DNA of 64,000 nt from JAKAGZ01 sp963772675 (GTDB lineage: Bacteria; Bacteroidota; Ignavibacteria; Ignavibacteriales; Ignavibacteriaceae). The position numbers were made by a program, and so were the translations under genes. The notes under the pieces were generated by a model, which worked only from the letters and a program-made list of their open reading frames with translations, did not search any database and had not been told where the DNA came from. Each line of letters begins with the position of its first letter. Positions within the stretch are counted from its first letter, which is position 1. Shown here one piece after another: positions 55,458 through 63,965 of the stretch. Location: assembly GCA_963772675.1 (NCBI GenBank), contig CAVYYF010000011.1, forward strand, positions 285,317 through 349,316, given 5' to 3'.

Positions 55458-56870
55458 ATGAAAAACTCAATTCTTAATGATTTTCGTTTTTTTGATCCGA
55501 ACGAAAAAGTTCGGAATATAGCCTATGAGCTATATTCAAATGTAAAAGGACTGCCGATTATTAGTCCGCACGGGCATGTTGAACCAAGGATACTTGCTAA
55601 CAACGAACCTTTTCCTGATCCAACGGAGCTAATAATTATTCCTGATCACTATATATATAGAATGCTTTATTCGCAGGGAATAAGTCTTGAAGCATTGGGG
55701 ATTCCCACTGTAGATGGGACGGAAGTTGAAAAAGATCACAGGAAGATCTGGCAGATATTTGGTGATAATTTTTATTTGTTTGCCGGCACTCCGACCGGCA
55801 ATTGGCTTGCACATGAGTTTGTGGAAGTTTTCGGAATAAACGAAAAGTTGAATTCCGAAAACGCTATTAAAATATATGACCAGATGCAGGAAAAATTACA
55901 ATCAAAAGAATTCCTGCCGAGAACATTATTTGAAAAATTTAATATAGAAGTTTTAAGTACAACAGATGCCGCATCAGATAATCTTGATCATCACAAAAAG
56001 ATAAAATCATCCGGATGGAAAAGAAGAGTGTTACCGACCTTCCGCCCTGATGGAGTAGTAAATATTATTTCTAAAAATTGGAAGAAAGAAATTGACGCAT
56101 TAAGCAATGCTTCCGGTATAGAGGTGAACTCATACAAAAATTTAATAACAGCCCTCGAAAATAGGCGGGCATTTTTCAAGGAAATGGGCGCTGTAGCTTC
56201 AGATCATGGAGTTGTAAGTCCTTATGCACATAAGCTTTCTGACGGAGAGGCGGAAGCAATTTTTCAGGGGGCTTTTAAAGGAAACGCGAGTGAACCGGAT
56301 TGGTACGCTTTTACAGCTAACATGCTAATGGATATGGGAAGAATGAGTTGCGAAGATGGATTAGTAATGCAGATACATCCCGGCTCGATGAGAAACCACA
56401 ACAAAGAATTATTTGAAAGGTTCGGGCTGGATAAAGGTGCTGATATTCCGTTACAGACAGAATACACAAATAACCTTTATGAATTTTTAAATGAGTTCGG
56501 GAATAATACAAATCTCACTGTGATATTATTTACGTTAGATGAATCGACATACGCAAGGGAACTTGCGCCTCTAGCGGGTCATTATCCGGCACTTAAGCTC
56601 GGTCCGCCCTGGTGGTTTCACGATAGCATTGAAGGTATGACGAGATTCAGACAAAGAGTTACCGAAACCGGAGGCATTTATAATACAGTTGGTTTTAATG
56701 ATGACACGCGTGCTTTCCTTTCGATTCCTGCAAGGCACGATTTATCCAGAAGAGTAGATTCAAACTTTTTAGCGGGAATGGTCGCAAGACACATAGTTAC
56801 TATGAATGAAGCAAAGGTGTTGAGCAAAGCCCTTGCATACGACCTGGTAAAAAAAGCATATAAATTATAA
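55458..56870 (+). CDS. uxaC: Glucuronate/galacturonate isomerase
   Basis: UxaC turns D-glucuronate or D-galacturonate into D-fructuronate or D-tagaturonate, the first step of hexuronate breakdown. The 470-residue amidohydrolase-fold protein has SPHGHVEPRIL near the start, MQIHPGSMRNHN, GPPWWFHDSIEGM and FNDDTRAFLSIPARHD. Length is typical. It is the last gene of the uronate group and converges on the his operon with a 62-bp gap. Its product would be the substrate of the missing UxaE. Confidence 0.93.
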   Translation: MKNSILNDFRFFDPNEKVRNIAYELYSNVKGLPIISPHGHVEPRILANNEPFPDPTELIIIPDHYIYRMLYSQGISLEALGIPTVDGTEVEKDHRKIWQIFGDNFYLFAGTPTGNWLAHEFVEVFGINEKLNSENAIKIYDQMQEKLQSKEFLPRTLFEKFNIEVLSTTDAASDNLDHHKKIKSSGWKRRVLPTFRPDGVVNIISKNWKKEIDALSNASGIEVNSYKNLITALENRRAFFKEMGAVASDHGVVSPYAHKLSDGEAEAIFQGAFKGNASEPDWYAFTANMLMDMGRMSCEDGLVMQIHPGSMRNHNKELFERFGLDKGADIPLQTEYTNNLYEFLNEFGNNTNLTVILFTLDESTYARELAPLAGHYPALKLGPPWWFHDSIEGMTRFRQRVTETGGIYNTVGFNDDTRAFLSIPARHDLSRRVDSNFLAGMVARHIVTMNEAKVLSKALAYDLVKKAYKL

Positions 56871-56932
56871 TTATTATTACGTAATTGTTAAAGGATGGAC
56901 ACCTATTTGACAGGATATGATATAATAAACCT

Positions 56933-57553
56933 TCATTGTTTGTTGTGCCTCCTCTCAAGGTTTTGTACCACACTTGAAAATTCTATCTCTTGTTCAGCGA
57001 GCATCACAAACAAATGATAAACCAGATCTGATACCTCATTTATAATTTCATCTTTATCCCTGTTTTTTGCTGCGATCAATGTCTCAACAGCTTCCTCGCC
57101 TACTTTCTGTATTATCCTGTTGGATCCTTCCTTAAAGAGCCTTGTAGTATATGAGTTTTCCGGAAGTTCAAGCTTCCTTTTTTTAATTAGGCTAAATAAA
57201 GTGTTGAGGAAATTAATAGAAGGAGAATTCTCAAAACCAAAACAGGAGTACTTTCCGGTGTGGCAGGTATTTCCATTTGGGTCTCCATAAATCAGGATGG
57301 CATCATTGTCACAATCAGTTTTTATATCTATAAGTTTTATGTAATTACCGGATGTTTCACCTTTTGTCCAAAATTGATTTCTTGTTCTGCTGAAAAAGGT
57401 AACTAGTTTTGAATCGATTGTCTTTTGCAATGCTTCTTCGTTCATAAAACCCACCATAAGCACCTGTCCGTTTTTATAATCTATTATCACAGCCGGGATT
57501 AACCCGTTTAATTTGCTGAAATCAATTTTATTTATATTTGGTTCTGTTAGCAT
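56933..57553 (-). CDS. hisIE: Bifunctional PR-AMP cyclohydrolase / PR-ATP pyrophosphatase
   Basis: This is steps 2 and 3 of histidine synthesis in one chain. The HisI half (about 1-110) has the zinc/magnesium motifs DCDNDAILI and GNTCHTGKYSCF; the HisE half has a MazG-like helical bundle with KVGEEAVETLIAA and EVSDLVYHLFVMLA. The 206 residues match other HisIE fusions. It is the last gene of the his operon and starts 48 bp after hisF. Confidence 0.96.
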   Translation of the reverse strand: MLTEPNINKIDFSKLNGLIPAVIIDYKNGQVLMVGFMNEEALQKTIDSKLVTFFSRTRNQFWTKGETSGNYIKLIDIKTDCDNDAILIYGDPNGNTCHTGKYSCFGFENSPSINFLNTLFSLIKKRKLELPENSYTTRLFKEGSNRIIQKVGEEAVETLIAAKNRDKDEIINEVSDLVYHLFVMLAEQEIEFSSVVQNLERRHNKQ

Positions 57554-57601
57554 TATTTCCTCTACTAAAATTAAAATGACTTCGTACCTTTATAATTTTT
57601 C

Positions 57602-58357
57602 CTAGATACGAATCTGAATTCCATTAAGATCTAAAAAACACTTTAATTCTTTTATCTTAATAATATCAAAATGAAATAAGCTCGCTGCAAGACAAGCATC
57701 AACATTTGCATCTCCAAAAGCTTCCAGAAAATCTTCCATTTTGCCTGCACCTCCGGATGCAATAACGGGAACAGAAACAGATTCTGTGACTTCTTTGAGA
57801 AAATTCACTTCATAACCTGATTTCGTTCCATCCTTATCCATTGAGGTTAATAAGATTTCACCTGCACCAAGTTCAGTTACTTGCCTGCACCATTCCAATC
57901 CCTCTAATTTTGTTTCTTCACGTCCGCCCTTAATAAATACTTTATGTCCTTTGCCTTTTTTTTTAATATCTATTGCTGCTACAATAGCCTGGCTGCCAAA
58001 GTGTTTTGATACTTCAGTAATCAACTTTGGACTCTTTACTATTGAAGTATTCAATGAAACCTTATCCGCTCCGGCTCTGAGTAATGCCTCGATATCTTTT
58101 ATTTCCGAAATACCACCTCCTACTGTGAATGGTATACGGGTTGATCTTGCAACATCTTCAACAAGAGACAAAAGAGTTTTCCTTTTTTCTCTTGATGCTG
58201 TGATGTCAAGAAATACAAGTTCGTCAGCGCCTTCGTTTGAATACCTTTCCGCCAGTCCCACAGGCGAACCGGCATAAGCAAGATTTACAAAGTTAGTGCC
58301 TTTTACAACTTGTCCGTCTTTCACGTCAAGACAGGGTATTATCCTTTTACACAGCAA
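57602..58357 (-). CDS. hisF: Imidazole glycerol phosphate synthase, cyclase subunit
   Basis: HisF joins the ammonia from HisH to PRFAR, making IGP and AICAR. The 251-residue barrel has the catalytic Asp in IPCLDVKDG, AGADKVSLNTSIV and the second Asp in LTSMDKDGT. Its start overlaps the end of hisA by 11 bp. Confidence 0.97.
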   Translation of the reverse strand: MLCKRIIPCLDVKDGQVVKGTNFVNLAYAGSPVGLAERYSNEGADELVFLDITASREKRKTLLSLVEDVARSTRIPFTVGGGISEIKDIEALLRAGADKVSLNTSIVKSPKLITEVSKHFGSQAIVAAIDIKKKGKGHKVFIKGGREETKLEGLEWCRQVTELGAGEILLTSMDKDGTKSGYEVNFLKEVTESVSVPVIASGGAGKMEDFLEAFGDANVDACLAASLFHFDIIKIKELKCFLDLNGIQIRI

Positions 58358-59066
58358 TTTCAGCCAGCTCCTTCAGGGTTATTGTTCCTTCATATAAAGC
58401 TTTACCAACAATGACCCCGAATAACCCTACCTTTTTTAATTCCATTATTTCATCGATTCCCTTTATACCGCCGCTCGCGATTAGTTCAATAGGTGGGAAT
58501 TTTTTTAATACTTTTTTATAGAGTTCAATGTTGGTTCCCATAAGCATTCCGTCTTTGGAAATGTCAGTGCATAGAAACCTTTTAATTCCAATTGATGTAC
58601 AGTATGTTATATGTTCGTATACTGATATATTAGTATCTTCAGTCCACCCGCTTATTCTTATTATTTCATCCTCCACATCAATTGCAGTTATTATTTTGTC
58701 ATTTGAATGTTTATTAATAATCGATTCAAATTCTTTCCTATTTTTAATTGAGAGTGAACCAATAATTATATTATCAACTCCCGCCGAGATAAGCTTATCA
58801 ACAGATTCTAAATCCCTGACACCACCTCCAAATTCAATTTGAAGTCCGGTTTTTTCTTTAATCTTACTAACGATATTTAATATTGAAAAATTTCCCGTCT
58901 TTGATCCTTCCAAATCAACAATATGTATTGTATTAAGTCCCATTTCTTTAAATCTTTTCGCGATCTCCAGTGGAGAATAATTGTAATAAGTAATATCCTC
59001 GAAATTTCCTTTTTTGAGTCGTACTGTTTTGTTTTTATATATGTCTATAGCAGGTATAATTAACAT
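58347..59066 (-). CDS. hisA: ProFAR isomerase
   Basis: HisA opens the ribose ring of ProFAR. The 239-residue barrel has IPAIDIYKNKTVRL with the catalytic Asp, HIVDLEGSKTG, EFGGGVRD and TDISKDGML with the second Asp. It overlaps hisH by 7 bp and hisF by 11 bp. Confidence 0.97.
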   Translation of the reverse strand: MLIIPAIDIYKNKTVRLKKGNFEDITYYNYSPLEIAKRFKEMGLNTIHIVDLEGSKTGNFSILNIVSKIKEKTGLQIEFGGGVRDLESVDKLISAGVDNIIIGSLSIKNRKEFESIINKHSNDKIITAIDVEDEIIRISGWTEDTNISVYEHITYCTSIGIKRFLCTDISKDGMLMGTNIELYKKVLKKFPPIELIASGGIKGIDEIMELKKVGLFGVIVGKALYEGTITLKELAEIAV

Positions 59067-59647
59067 AGTCCAATAAAATTCCTTAATAACTTTAAACCGG
59101 CTTCACCTGACCTTTCCGGATGAAATTGTACTCCGTAATAATTATTCCATTCCAGTGATGCTGAAAAAATTATTTTATTCTCGCTGGTAGAAGTTGTTGA
59201 ACTAACTACGGGAAGGTAATATGAATTTGCGTAATAGAAATATTCACCGCTTTTTATCCCATTAAAAAGCGTGTCTGGTTTAATTATCTCAATTGAATTC
59301 CAGCCCATGTGTGGAACCTTTGTTTCCTGCTTATTAAACTTATCAATAACACCATCAATAACTCCCAGACATTTAGTATTTCCTTCCATTGATTTTTCTG
59401 CAAGCAATTGCATTCCAAGACAAATTCCTAATAATGGTTTTTTATAATTTTTCAGTAAATATATCAGATTCATTTCGCTTAACCTCTTCATAGCAAACGA
59501 TGCTTCACCCTGTCCCGGGAATATTGCCCCTTCTGCTTGTTCAATCGCGTTTCCTGACCCGGTCAATATATATTCCTGTTTTAATGACTCAAGTGCATTA
59601 GCGACTGACGCGACATTGCCCGCACCATAATCAATTATGGCAATCAT
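59060..59647 (-). CDS. hisH: Imidazole glycerol phosphate synthase, glutaminase subunit
   Basis: HisH releases ammonia from glutamine for HisF. The 195-residue class-I amidotransferase has the nucleophile motif GICLGMQLL and the His/Glu pair in VQFHPERSG; the start MIAIIDYGAGN is typical. It overlaps hisB by 4 bp and hisA by 7 bp. Confidence 0.97.
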   Translation of the reverse strand: MIAIIDYGAGNVASVANALESLKQEYILTGSGNAIEQAEGAIFPGQGEASFAMKRLSEMNLIYLLKNYKKPLLGICLGMQLLAEKSMEGNTKCLGVIDGVIDKFNKQETKVPHMGWNSIEIIKPDTLFNGIKSGEYFYYANSYYLPVVSSTTSTSENKIIFSASLEWNNYYGVQFHPERSGEAGLKLLRNFIGLC

Positions 59648-60543
59648 AAAACACCTTTAGTAGACGGCAATATTCCGGCACTTCTCTCATCAAGTCTGCA
59701 CGCTTCATTTAATGCTTTTGCGAATGCTTTAAATATTGCTTCAGTTTTGTGGTGATCGTTTTTACCCGTTGCTTTAATATAAATGTTTGCCTTCAATCCG
59801 GCTGAAAGGGCTCTGAAGAATTCCTCTGTTAGTTCAGTGGGAAACTCTCCTACTTTTTCCCGGTTGAATTTACAGTTGAAATTCAGGTATGCCCTTCCTC
59901 CAAGATCAATTGCACATATTGCTGCTGAATCGTCCATCGGCAGGAAAAACCCGTATCGTTTTATTCCTCTTTTGTCGCCGAGTGCTTTATACAGCGCACT
60001 ACCTAAAGAAATTCCTGTATCCTCAACAGTGTGATGTTCGTCGATGGATAAATCTCCTTTTATGTCTGCTTCAAGGTTTATATTTGAATGTCTTGCGATT
60101 TGCTCAAGCATATGATCGAAGAATCTGATGCCAGTGCTGATTTTTGATTTTCCTATTCCATCTAATGAAACTTTAATTCTTACCTCGGTTTCTTTTGTGA
60201 TTCTAACAACGTAAGCAGAGCGCATTCTTTTTTTTATCTCATTTACCGCATCGGAAAGATTCTTGTATTTACCACTTAAATTTATTTGAATTGATTTTTT
60301 CTCATCTCTGGAAACTGTTATTGTGTATGCAAGACTTTTACTTGGTTTAGGTACTAAATTAATTCCTTCCATTTCGATGATTTTTCGTAGTTCAGAAAAT
60401 TCTTTCTTATTTATTCCATTAACCTGAATTTCATATCCCAGCCTTACTAATTCTTTCATACCACTTATTAAACCGTAAGAAAGTTTTGAATTAGGGTCTA
60501 ATAATCTTTTGTCTATTACAATTTTTTGTTTTTTTCTTCTCAT
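59644..60543 (-). CDS. hisB: IGP dehydratase with a degenerate phosphatase-like N-domain
   Basis: Residues from about 109 to 299 are a complete imidazoleglycerol-phosphate dehydratase, with EHHTVED at 169-175 and the second metal motif NDHHKTEA. The first ~108 residues line up loosely with the N-terminal histidinol-phosphatase domain of enterobacterial HisB (GLISGMKELVRLGYEI for its PELLKLQKAGYKL; SAYVVRITKETEV for YAHVVRNTKETQI). They are about 60 residues shorter and lack the catalytic DxDGT and the Cys-rich zinc loop. The phosphatase step must be done by another protein. Overlaps hisC and hisH by 4 bp each. Confidence 0.93.
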   Translation of the reverse strand: MRRKKQKIVIDKRLLDPNSKLSYGLISGMKELVRLGYEIQVNGINKKEFSELRKIIEMEGINLVPKPSKSLAYTITVSRDEKKSIQINLSGKYKNLSDAVNEIKKRMRSAYVVRITKETEVRIKVSLDGIGKSKISTGIRFFDHMLEQIARHSNINLEADIKGDLSIDEHHTVEDTGISLGSALYKALGDKRGIKRYGFFLPMDDSAAICAIDLGGRAYLNFNCKFNREKVGEFPTELTEEFFRALSAGLKANIYIKATGKNDHHKTEAIFKAFAKALNEACRLDERSAGILPSTKGVL

Positions 60544-61595
60544 ACAATTTCTTTTATTGCCTGTAGCAATTGAATATTCTCTTCTTTTGTGCCTATTGAA
60601 ATTCTTACACAGTTTTCAAGCATTAACTGACTGCTTCTGTCTCTTACTATTATACCTTTTTCGGCCAAACTTTGTTGAAGCTTTTTTGCATTTTCAACCT
60701 TTACCAGTAGAAAATTGGCATCTGAAGGATAAACCTTTAGAATTCCGGAAAGACTTTCCAATTGATTTATTAACTCTGCCCTTTCTTTAATTGTTACGGC
60801 TACATATTCATTCTTTATCTCAGAATTTTGAAATGCTTTTTTTATTGCATATCTGGTAAGTGTGTTTATATTGCAGGGCGATTTTACCTTGAATAAGTAG
60901 TCCGTAATTTCAGGATCACTTACAGAATAACCGAGTCGTATTCCAGCCAGCCCCCATGCTTTCGAAAAGGTTCTGAGAACAACGAGGTTTGTATAATTTT
61001 TGACTTCTTCTGCAAGTGATAAATCACCTGCGAATTCGATGTATGCTTCATCAACAATAACCAAAGAATTAATGCTTTTGCAAAGAGAAAGGACATCTTC
61101 TCTCTTTAATAAATTTCCGGTAGGGTTGTTAGGTGAACAGAGGAAAATGATTTTTGTATTCTTGTCGAATGATTTTTTAATTGCTTTAATATCCAACTGA
61201 AATTCATCATTCAGGCAGATGCTCCTGGTTTCAATATCATTAATATCACAGAAAACTTCATACATTCCGAATGTCGGCTCCGGAATTATAACGCTATCTT
61301 TTCCTGGCTCACAAAAAATTCTGATCAGCAGGTCAATTATTTCATCTGAGCCAACGCCAAAAAATAATTGTTCCTTTTTAAGTCCGAAAGTATCTGCGAT
61401 TAGTTCTCTCATTTCATTCTGCCGTGGATCAGGGTAACGATTTAGTTCTAAACCGGGAATCTCGTCAAATGTCGATCCGAAATTATTTTCATTTGCATCA
61501 AGCAAAACAAAATTAGGGTTATTATACAGATCGCGGGCCGACGTGTAAGGCTTTAAATTCAATATGTTTTTTCTTATCAATTTTGTTATATCCAT
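60540..61595 (-). CDS. hisC: Histidinol-phosphate aminotransferase
   Basis: HisC makes histidinol phosphate from imidazole acetol phosphate using PLP. The 351-residue fold-type-I aminotransferase has LDANENNFGS at the N-terminus, SPNNPTGN, the PLP-lysine motif RTFSKAWGLAGIRLGY and RISIGTKEEN near the end. It overlaps hisB by 4 bp and follows hisD by 2 bp. Confidence 0.97.
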   Translation of the reverse strand: MDITKLIRKNILNLKPYTSARDLYNNPNFVLLDANENNFGSTFDEIPGLELNRYPDPRQNEMRELIADTFGLKKEQLFFGVGSDEIIDLLIRIFCEPGKDSVIIPEPTFGMYEVFCDINDIETRSICLNDEFQLDIKAIKKSFDKNTKIIFLCSPNNPTGNLLKREDVLSLCKSINSLVIVDEAYIEFAGDLSLAEEVKNYTNLVVLRTFSKAWGLAGIRLGYSVSDPEITDYLFKVKSPCNINTLTRYAIKKAFQNSEIKNEYVAVTIKERAELINQLESLSGILKVYPSDANFLLVKVENAKKLQQSLAEKGIIVRDRSSQLMLENCVRISIGTKEENIQLLQAIKEIV

Positions 61596-61597
61596 TT

Positions 61598-62881
61598 CTA
61601 CCTCAATCTTATGCTGACGGCATTTTTATGAGCCTGAAGTCCTTCTGTTTCTGCAAGTGTCTCGACGGTATTAGCTATTTGTTTAAGTCCGTCTAATGTT
61701 AACGTTTGAAATGAAATAGATTTCATAAATGATTCAACTGTAACGCCGCTAATAGATTTTGCAAATCCTGAAGTCGGTAGAGAATGATTTGTACCGGATG
61801 CGTAGTCACCAACGGTTTCAGGAGAATATTGCCCGATAAAAACTGAGCCTGCATTTGTAATTTCCTTGATATATTTATCAGCCTGTTTAATATTCAGGAT
61901 CAAATGTTCCGGCCCGTATTCGTTGCTGAATTTTATTGCCTCCTCCAAATCATTTACAATTAAGATAAAAGAATTCTTTAATGCTTCTTTTATGAATTCT
62001 TTCCTTGGCAATAGTTCAGTTTGTATTTTAATTTCCGACAAAACATTTTCTGAACAGGTAATATCATTGGTTATAAAAATTACTTGTGAATCCGGACCAT
62101 GCTCAGCCTGAGCCAGAAGATCAGCCGCTATGAAAGATGCATTAGCATTTTTATCGCCTATAATAAGCACCTCGCTTGGTCCCGCCGGCATATCAATTGC
62201 GCAACCATCAGGATCAATGCTGACCAACAATTTTGCTGCAGTTACATATTGATTCCCGGGCCCAAATATTTTGTTTACTTTCTGTACAGCTTTATCTCCA
62301 TAGGCCATTAACCCTATGGCTTGCGCTCCGCCAATTTTGTATAATTCTTTTATACCGCATAACTTTGCCGCATATAAAAGAGCATTGTTAAATTTTTTAC
62401 TTTTAACCGGAGAACAGGTAATTACTCTTTTACATCCTGCTATTTGTGCAGGGATTCCTAACATCAGTATTGTCGATGGTAAGACAGCATTTCCGCCCGG
62501 GACATAAAGTCCCACCTTTTCTATTGCTCTGTACTCGCGTGAACAGCTAACACCCGGGAGAGTTTCAATTGAGTAGTTTGCGGGCAATTGTTGTTTGTGA
62601 AATTTGTAAATATTTTTATAAGCATTATCAATTGCTGCTTTAATTTCTGTTGGCAAATTCTCTTCTGCCTGTCTATAATCCTTTTCTGTAGCAACGATCT
62701 CATCATTTACAGGTTCATTGAATTTTTCGGCATAATTCAGTGCTGATTTCAGCCCGGTTAATTTTATATCTGCTATGATTGGCTTTACGATCTCAAAAAC
62801 TTTTTCAAGATTTATTGCAGGTCTTTTGGTTAATGAAAGCAATTCTTCAGAGTTTAATCTATCGTAATAGTAAGTTTTCAT
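61598..62881 (-). CDS. hisD: Histidinol dehydrogenase
   Basis: HisD does the last two oxidations, from histidinol to histidine, with NAD and zinc. The 427-residue protein has VPGGNAVLPSTILM, the signature IGGAQAIGLMAYGD, IDMPAGPSEVLII, LAQAEHGPDSQ and GTNHSLPT, with the zinc-site residues in place. Its ATG overlaps the restored hisG stop (ATGA, 62878-62881). Confidence 0.97.
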   Translation of the reverse strand: MKTYYYDRLNSEELLSLTKRPAINLEKVFEIVKPIIADIKLTGLKSALNYAEKFNEPVNDEIVATEKDYRQAEENLPTEIKAAIDNAYKNIYKFHKQQLPANYSIETLPGVSCSREYRAIEKVGLYVPGGNAVLPSTILMLGIPAQIAGCKRVITCSPVKSKKFNNALLYAAKLCGIKELYKIGGAQAIGLMAYGDKAVQKVNKIFGPGNQYVTAAKLLVSIDPDGCAIDMPAGPSEVLIIGDKNANASFIAADLLAQAEHGPDSQVIFITNDITCSENVLSEIKIQTELLPRKEFIKEALKNSFILIVNDLEEAIKFSNEYGPEHLILNIKQADKYIKEITNAGSVFIGQYSPETVGDYASGTNHSLPTSGFAKSISGVTVESFMKSISFQTLTLDGLKQIANTVETLAETEGLQAHKNAVSIRLR

Positions 62882-63743
62882 AATATCATATTCTCAATTG
62901 GTAAAAGTAAAATCCCGGAGGCACCGGCGAATTTAAGTTCATCGACAATCTCCCAAAATTTTATTGATGGTATAACAGCGTGTATTGCCAGCATGTTTCT
63001 TCTGCCAGGTTTAATACTGTTGGGCTCTTTAGTGAAGGAATAATGTTAACTATTTTTTCCAGCGAATCTTTTGGAATATTCATCATAAGATATTTTGACT
63101 CTTTTGCACTAATTGCTGAGTTTATTCTCCTGACCAGGTCATTAAGTATCTTTTCTTTTTCATTACTCAAGTATGAAGCATCCGATCTAATCAGTACTGC
63201 TTCAGAGTCAAAAACCTTGAATGATTTTTTCAATTTATTCATTGTTAGAGTATTACCTGTAGAAACGATATCGCAAATTAAATCAGCAACCCCCAAGGTC
63301 GGAGCTATTTCTACCGATCCGTTTAGCTCAATAACTTTGGAATTAAGATTATTCTCATCCAGGAATTTATTGAGTATGAAAGGGAAGGATGTTGCAATTG
63401 TTTTATTGTTAACGTCACTAATATTGCTGATTGGTTTGCTTTCCGGATAAGCTAGTAGAATTGAACATCTTCCAAACCCAAGCTTTTCAATTAACTTTGC
63501 TTTTGACTGACTTTCTATCAATACATTTAGCCCTACTATACCAAGGTCAGCTACGCCATCCTGAACATATTCCGGTATGTCATCGTCTCTCAGGAATAGT
63601 AATTCAAGCGGAAAATTTCTTGCTGTTTCGGTTAATCTTTCTGAGTGATTTTCTATATCAATTCCGCATAACTTGAGCATGTTAAGAGATCTTTCTGTTA
63701 ATCGCCCTTTTTTCTGTATCGCAATTTTTAAGTTCCTATTCAT
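62878..63743 (-). CDS. hisG: ATP phosphoribosyltransferase, frameshifted near its 3' end
   Basis: HisG starts histidine synthesis from ATP and PRPP. Reading from ATG 63743 gives a normal long-form protein up to SPTVLNLAEE, then the frame runs out after 10 odd residues at 62961. The next frame continues the family sequence at once (NMLAIHAVIPSIKFWEIVDELK, then GASGILLLPIENMIL) and stops at 62878, overlapping hisD by ATGA. One missing A in the run at about 62990-62996 explains the break. As written, the C-terminal ACT-like regulatory domain is cut by about 36 residues. Either a recent mutation or a sequencing error. Confidence 0.85.
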
Positions 63744-63760
63744 AGTTTTTCCTTTAAAAC

Positions 63761-63785
63761 AAAAAACCCCGGTAAAGCCGGGGTT
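63761..63785 (-). terminator. Attenuator terminator in front of hisG
   Basis: On the minus strand AACCCCGG and CCGGGGTT (63785-63778 and 63772-63765) form an 8-bp stem around CTTTA and run into TTTTTTG. It lies between the leader peptide and hisG, so transcripts must pass it to reach the operon. A GCCGG inside the leader-peptide coding region could pair with CCGGC of the terminator's 5' side as an antiterminator. Confidence 0.85.
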
Positions 63786-63812
63786 AGATTTAATTTCTTA
63801 TTTTAAAAATAT

Positions 63813-63881
63813 CTAGCACATACCGGCAACAAAGTATCTGGTTGAATGATGGTGTGCGCTATGTGTTTTTATTGTTGTCAT
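63813..63881 (-). CDS. hisL: Histidine operon leader peptide
   Basis: A 22-codon reading frame (MTTIKTHSAHHHSTRYFVAG, then MC) starts at ATG 63881 behind a good AGGAAG site and stops at TAG 63813-63815. Four of its codons are His (positions 7, 10, 11, 12). It is followed by a terminator hairpin and then hisG, the classic order of a transcription attenuator: scarce charged tRNA-His would stall the ribosome in the His run and favour read-through. The run is shorter than in enterobacterial HisL (seven His). Confidence 0.8.
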   Translation of the reverse strand: MTTIKTHSAHHHSTRYFVAGMC

Positions 63882-63909
63882 TTTCTTCCTGCAAAGATAA
63901 ATAAATCTA

Positions 63910-63915
63910 ATTATA
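63910..63915 (-). promoter_or_regulatory. -10 box of the his operon
   Basis: TATAAT on the minus strand lies 29 bp upstream of the leader-peptide ATG. I see no good TTGACA at 16-18 bp; TTGCAT lies closer. This is the likely his promoter, but the -35 is weak. Confidence 0.45.
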
Positions 63916-63965
63916 ATGCAAATGCAAAAATGTAATTTATTTTAAATTGTTTTTTGCATTCTTTG

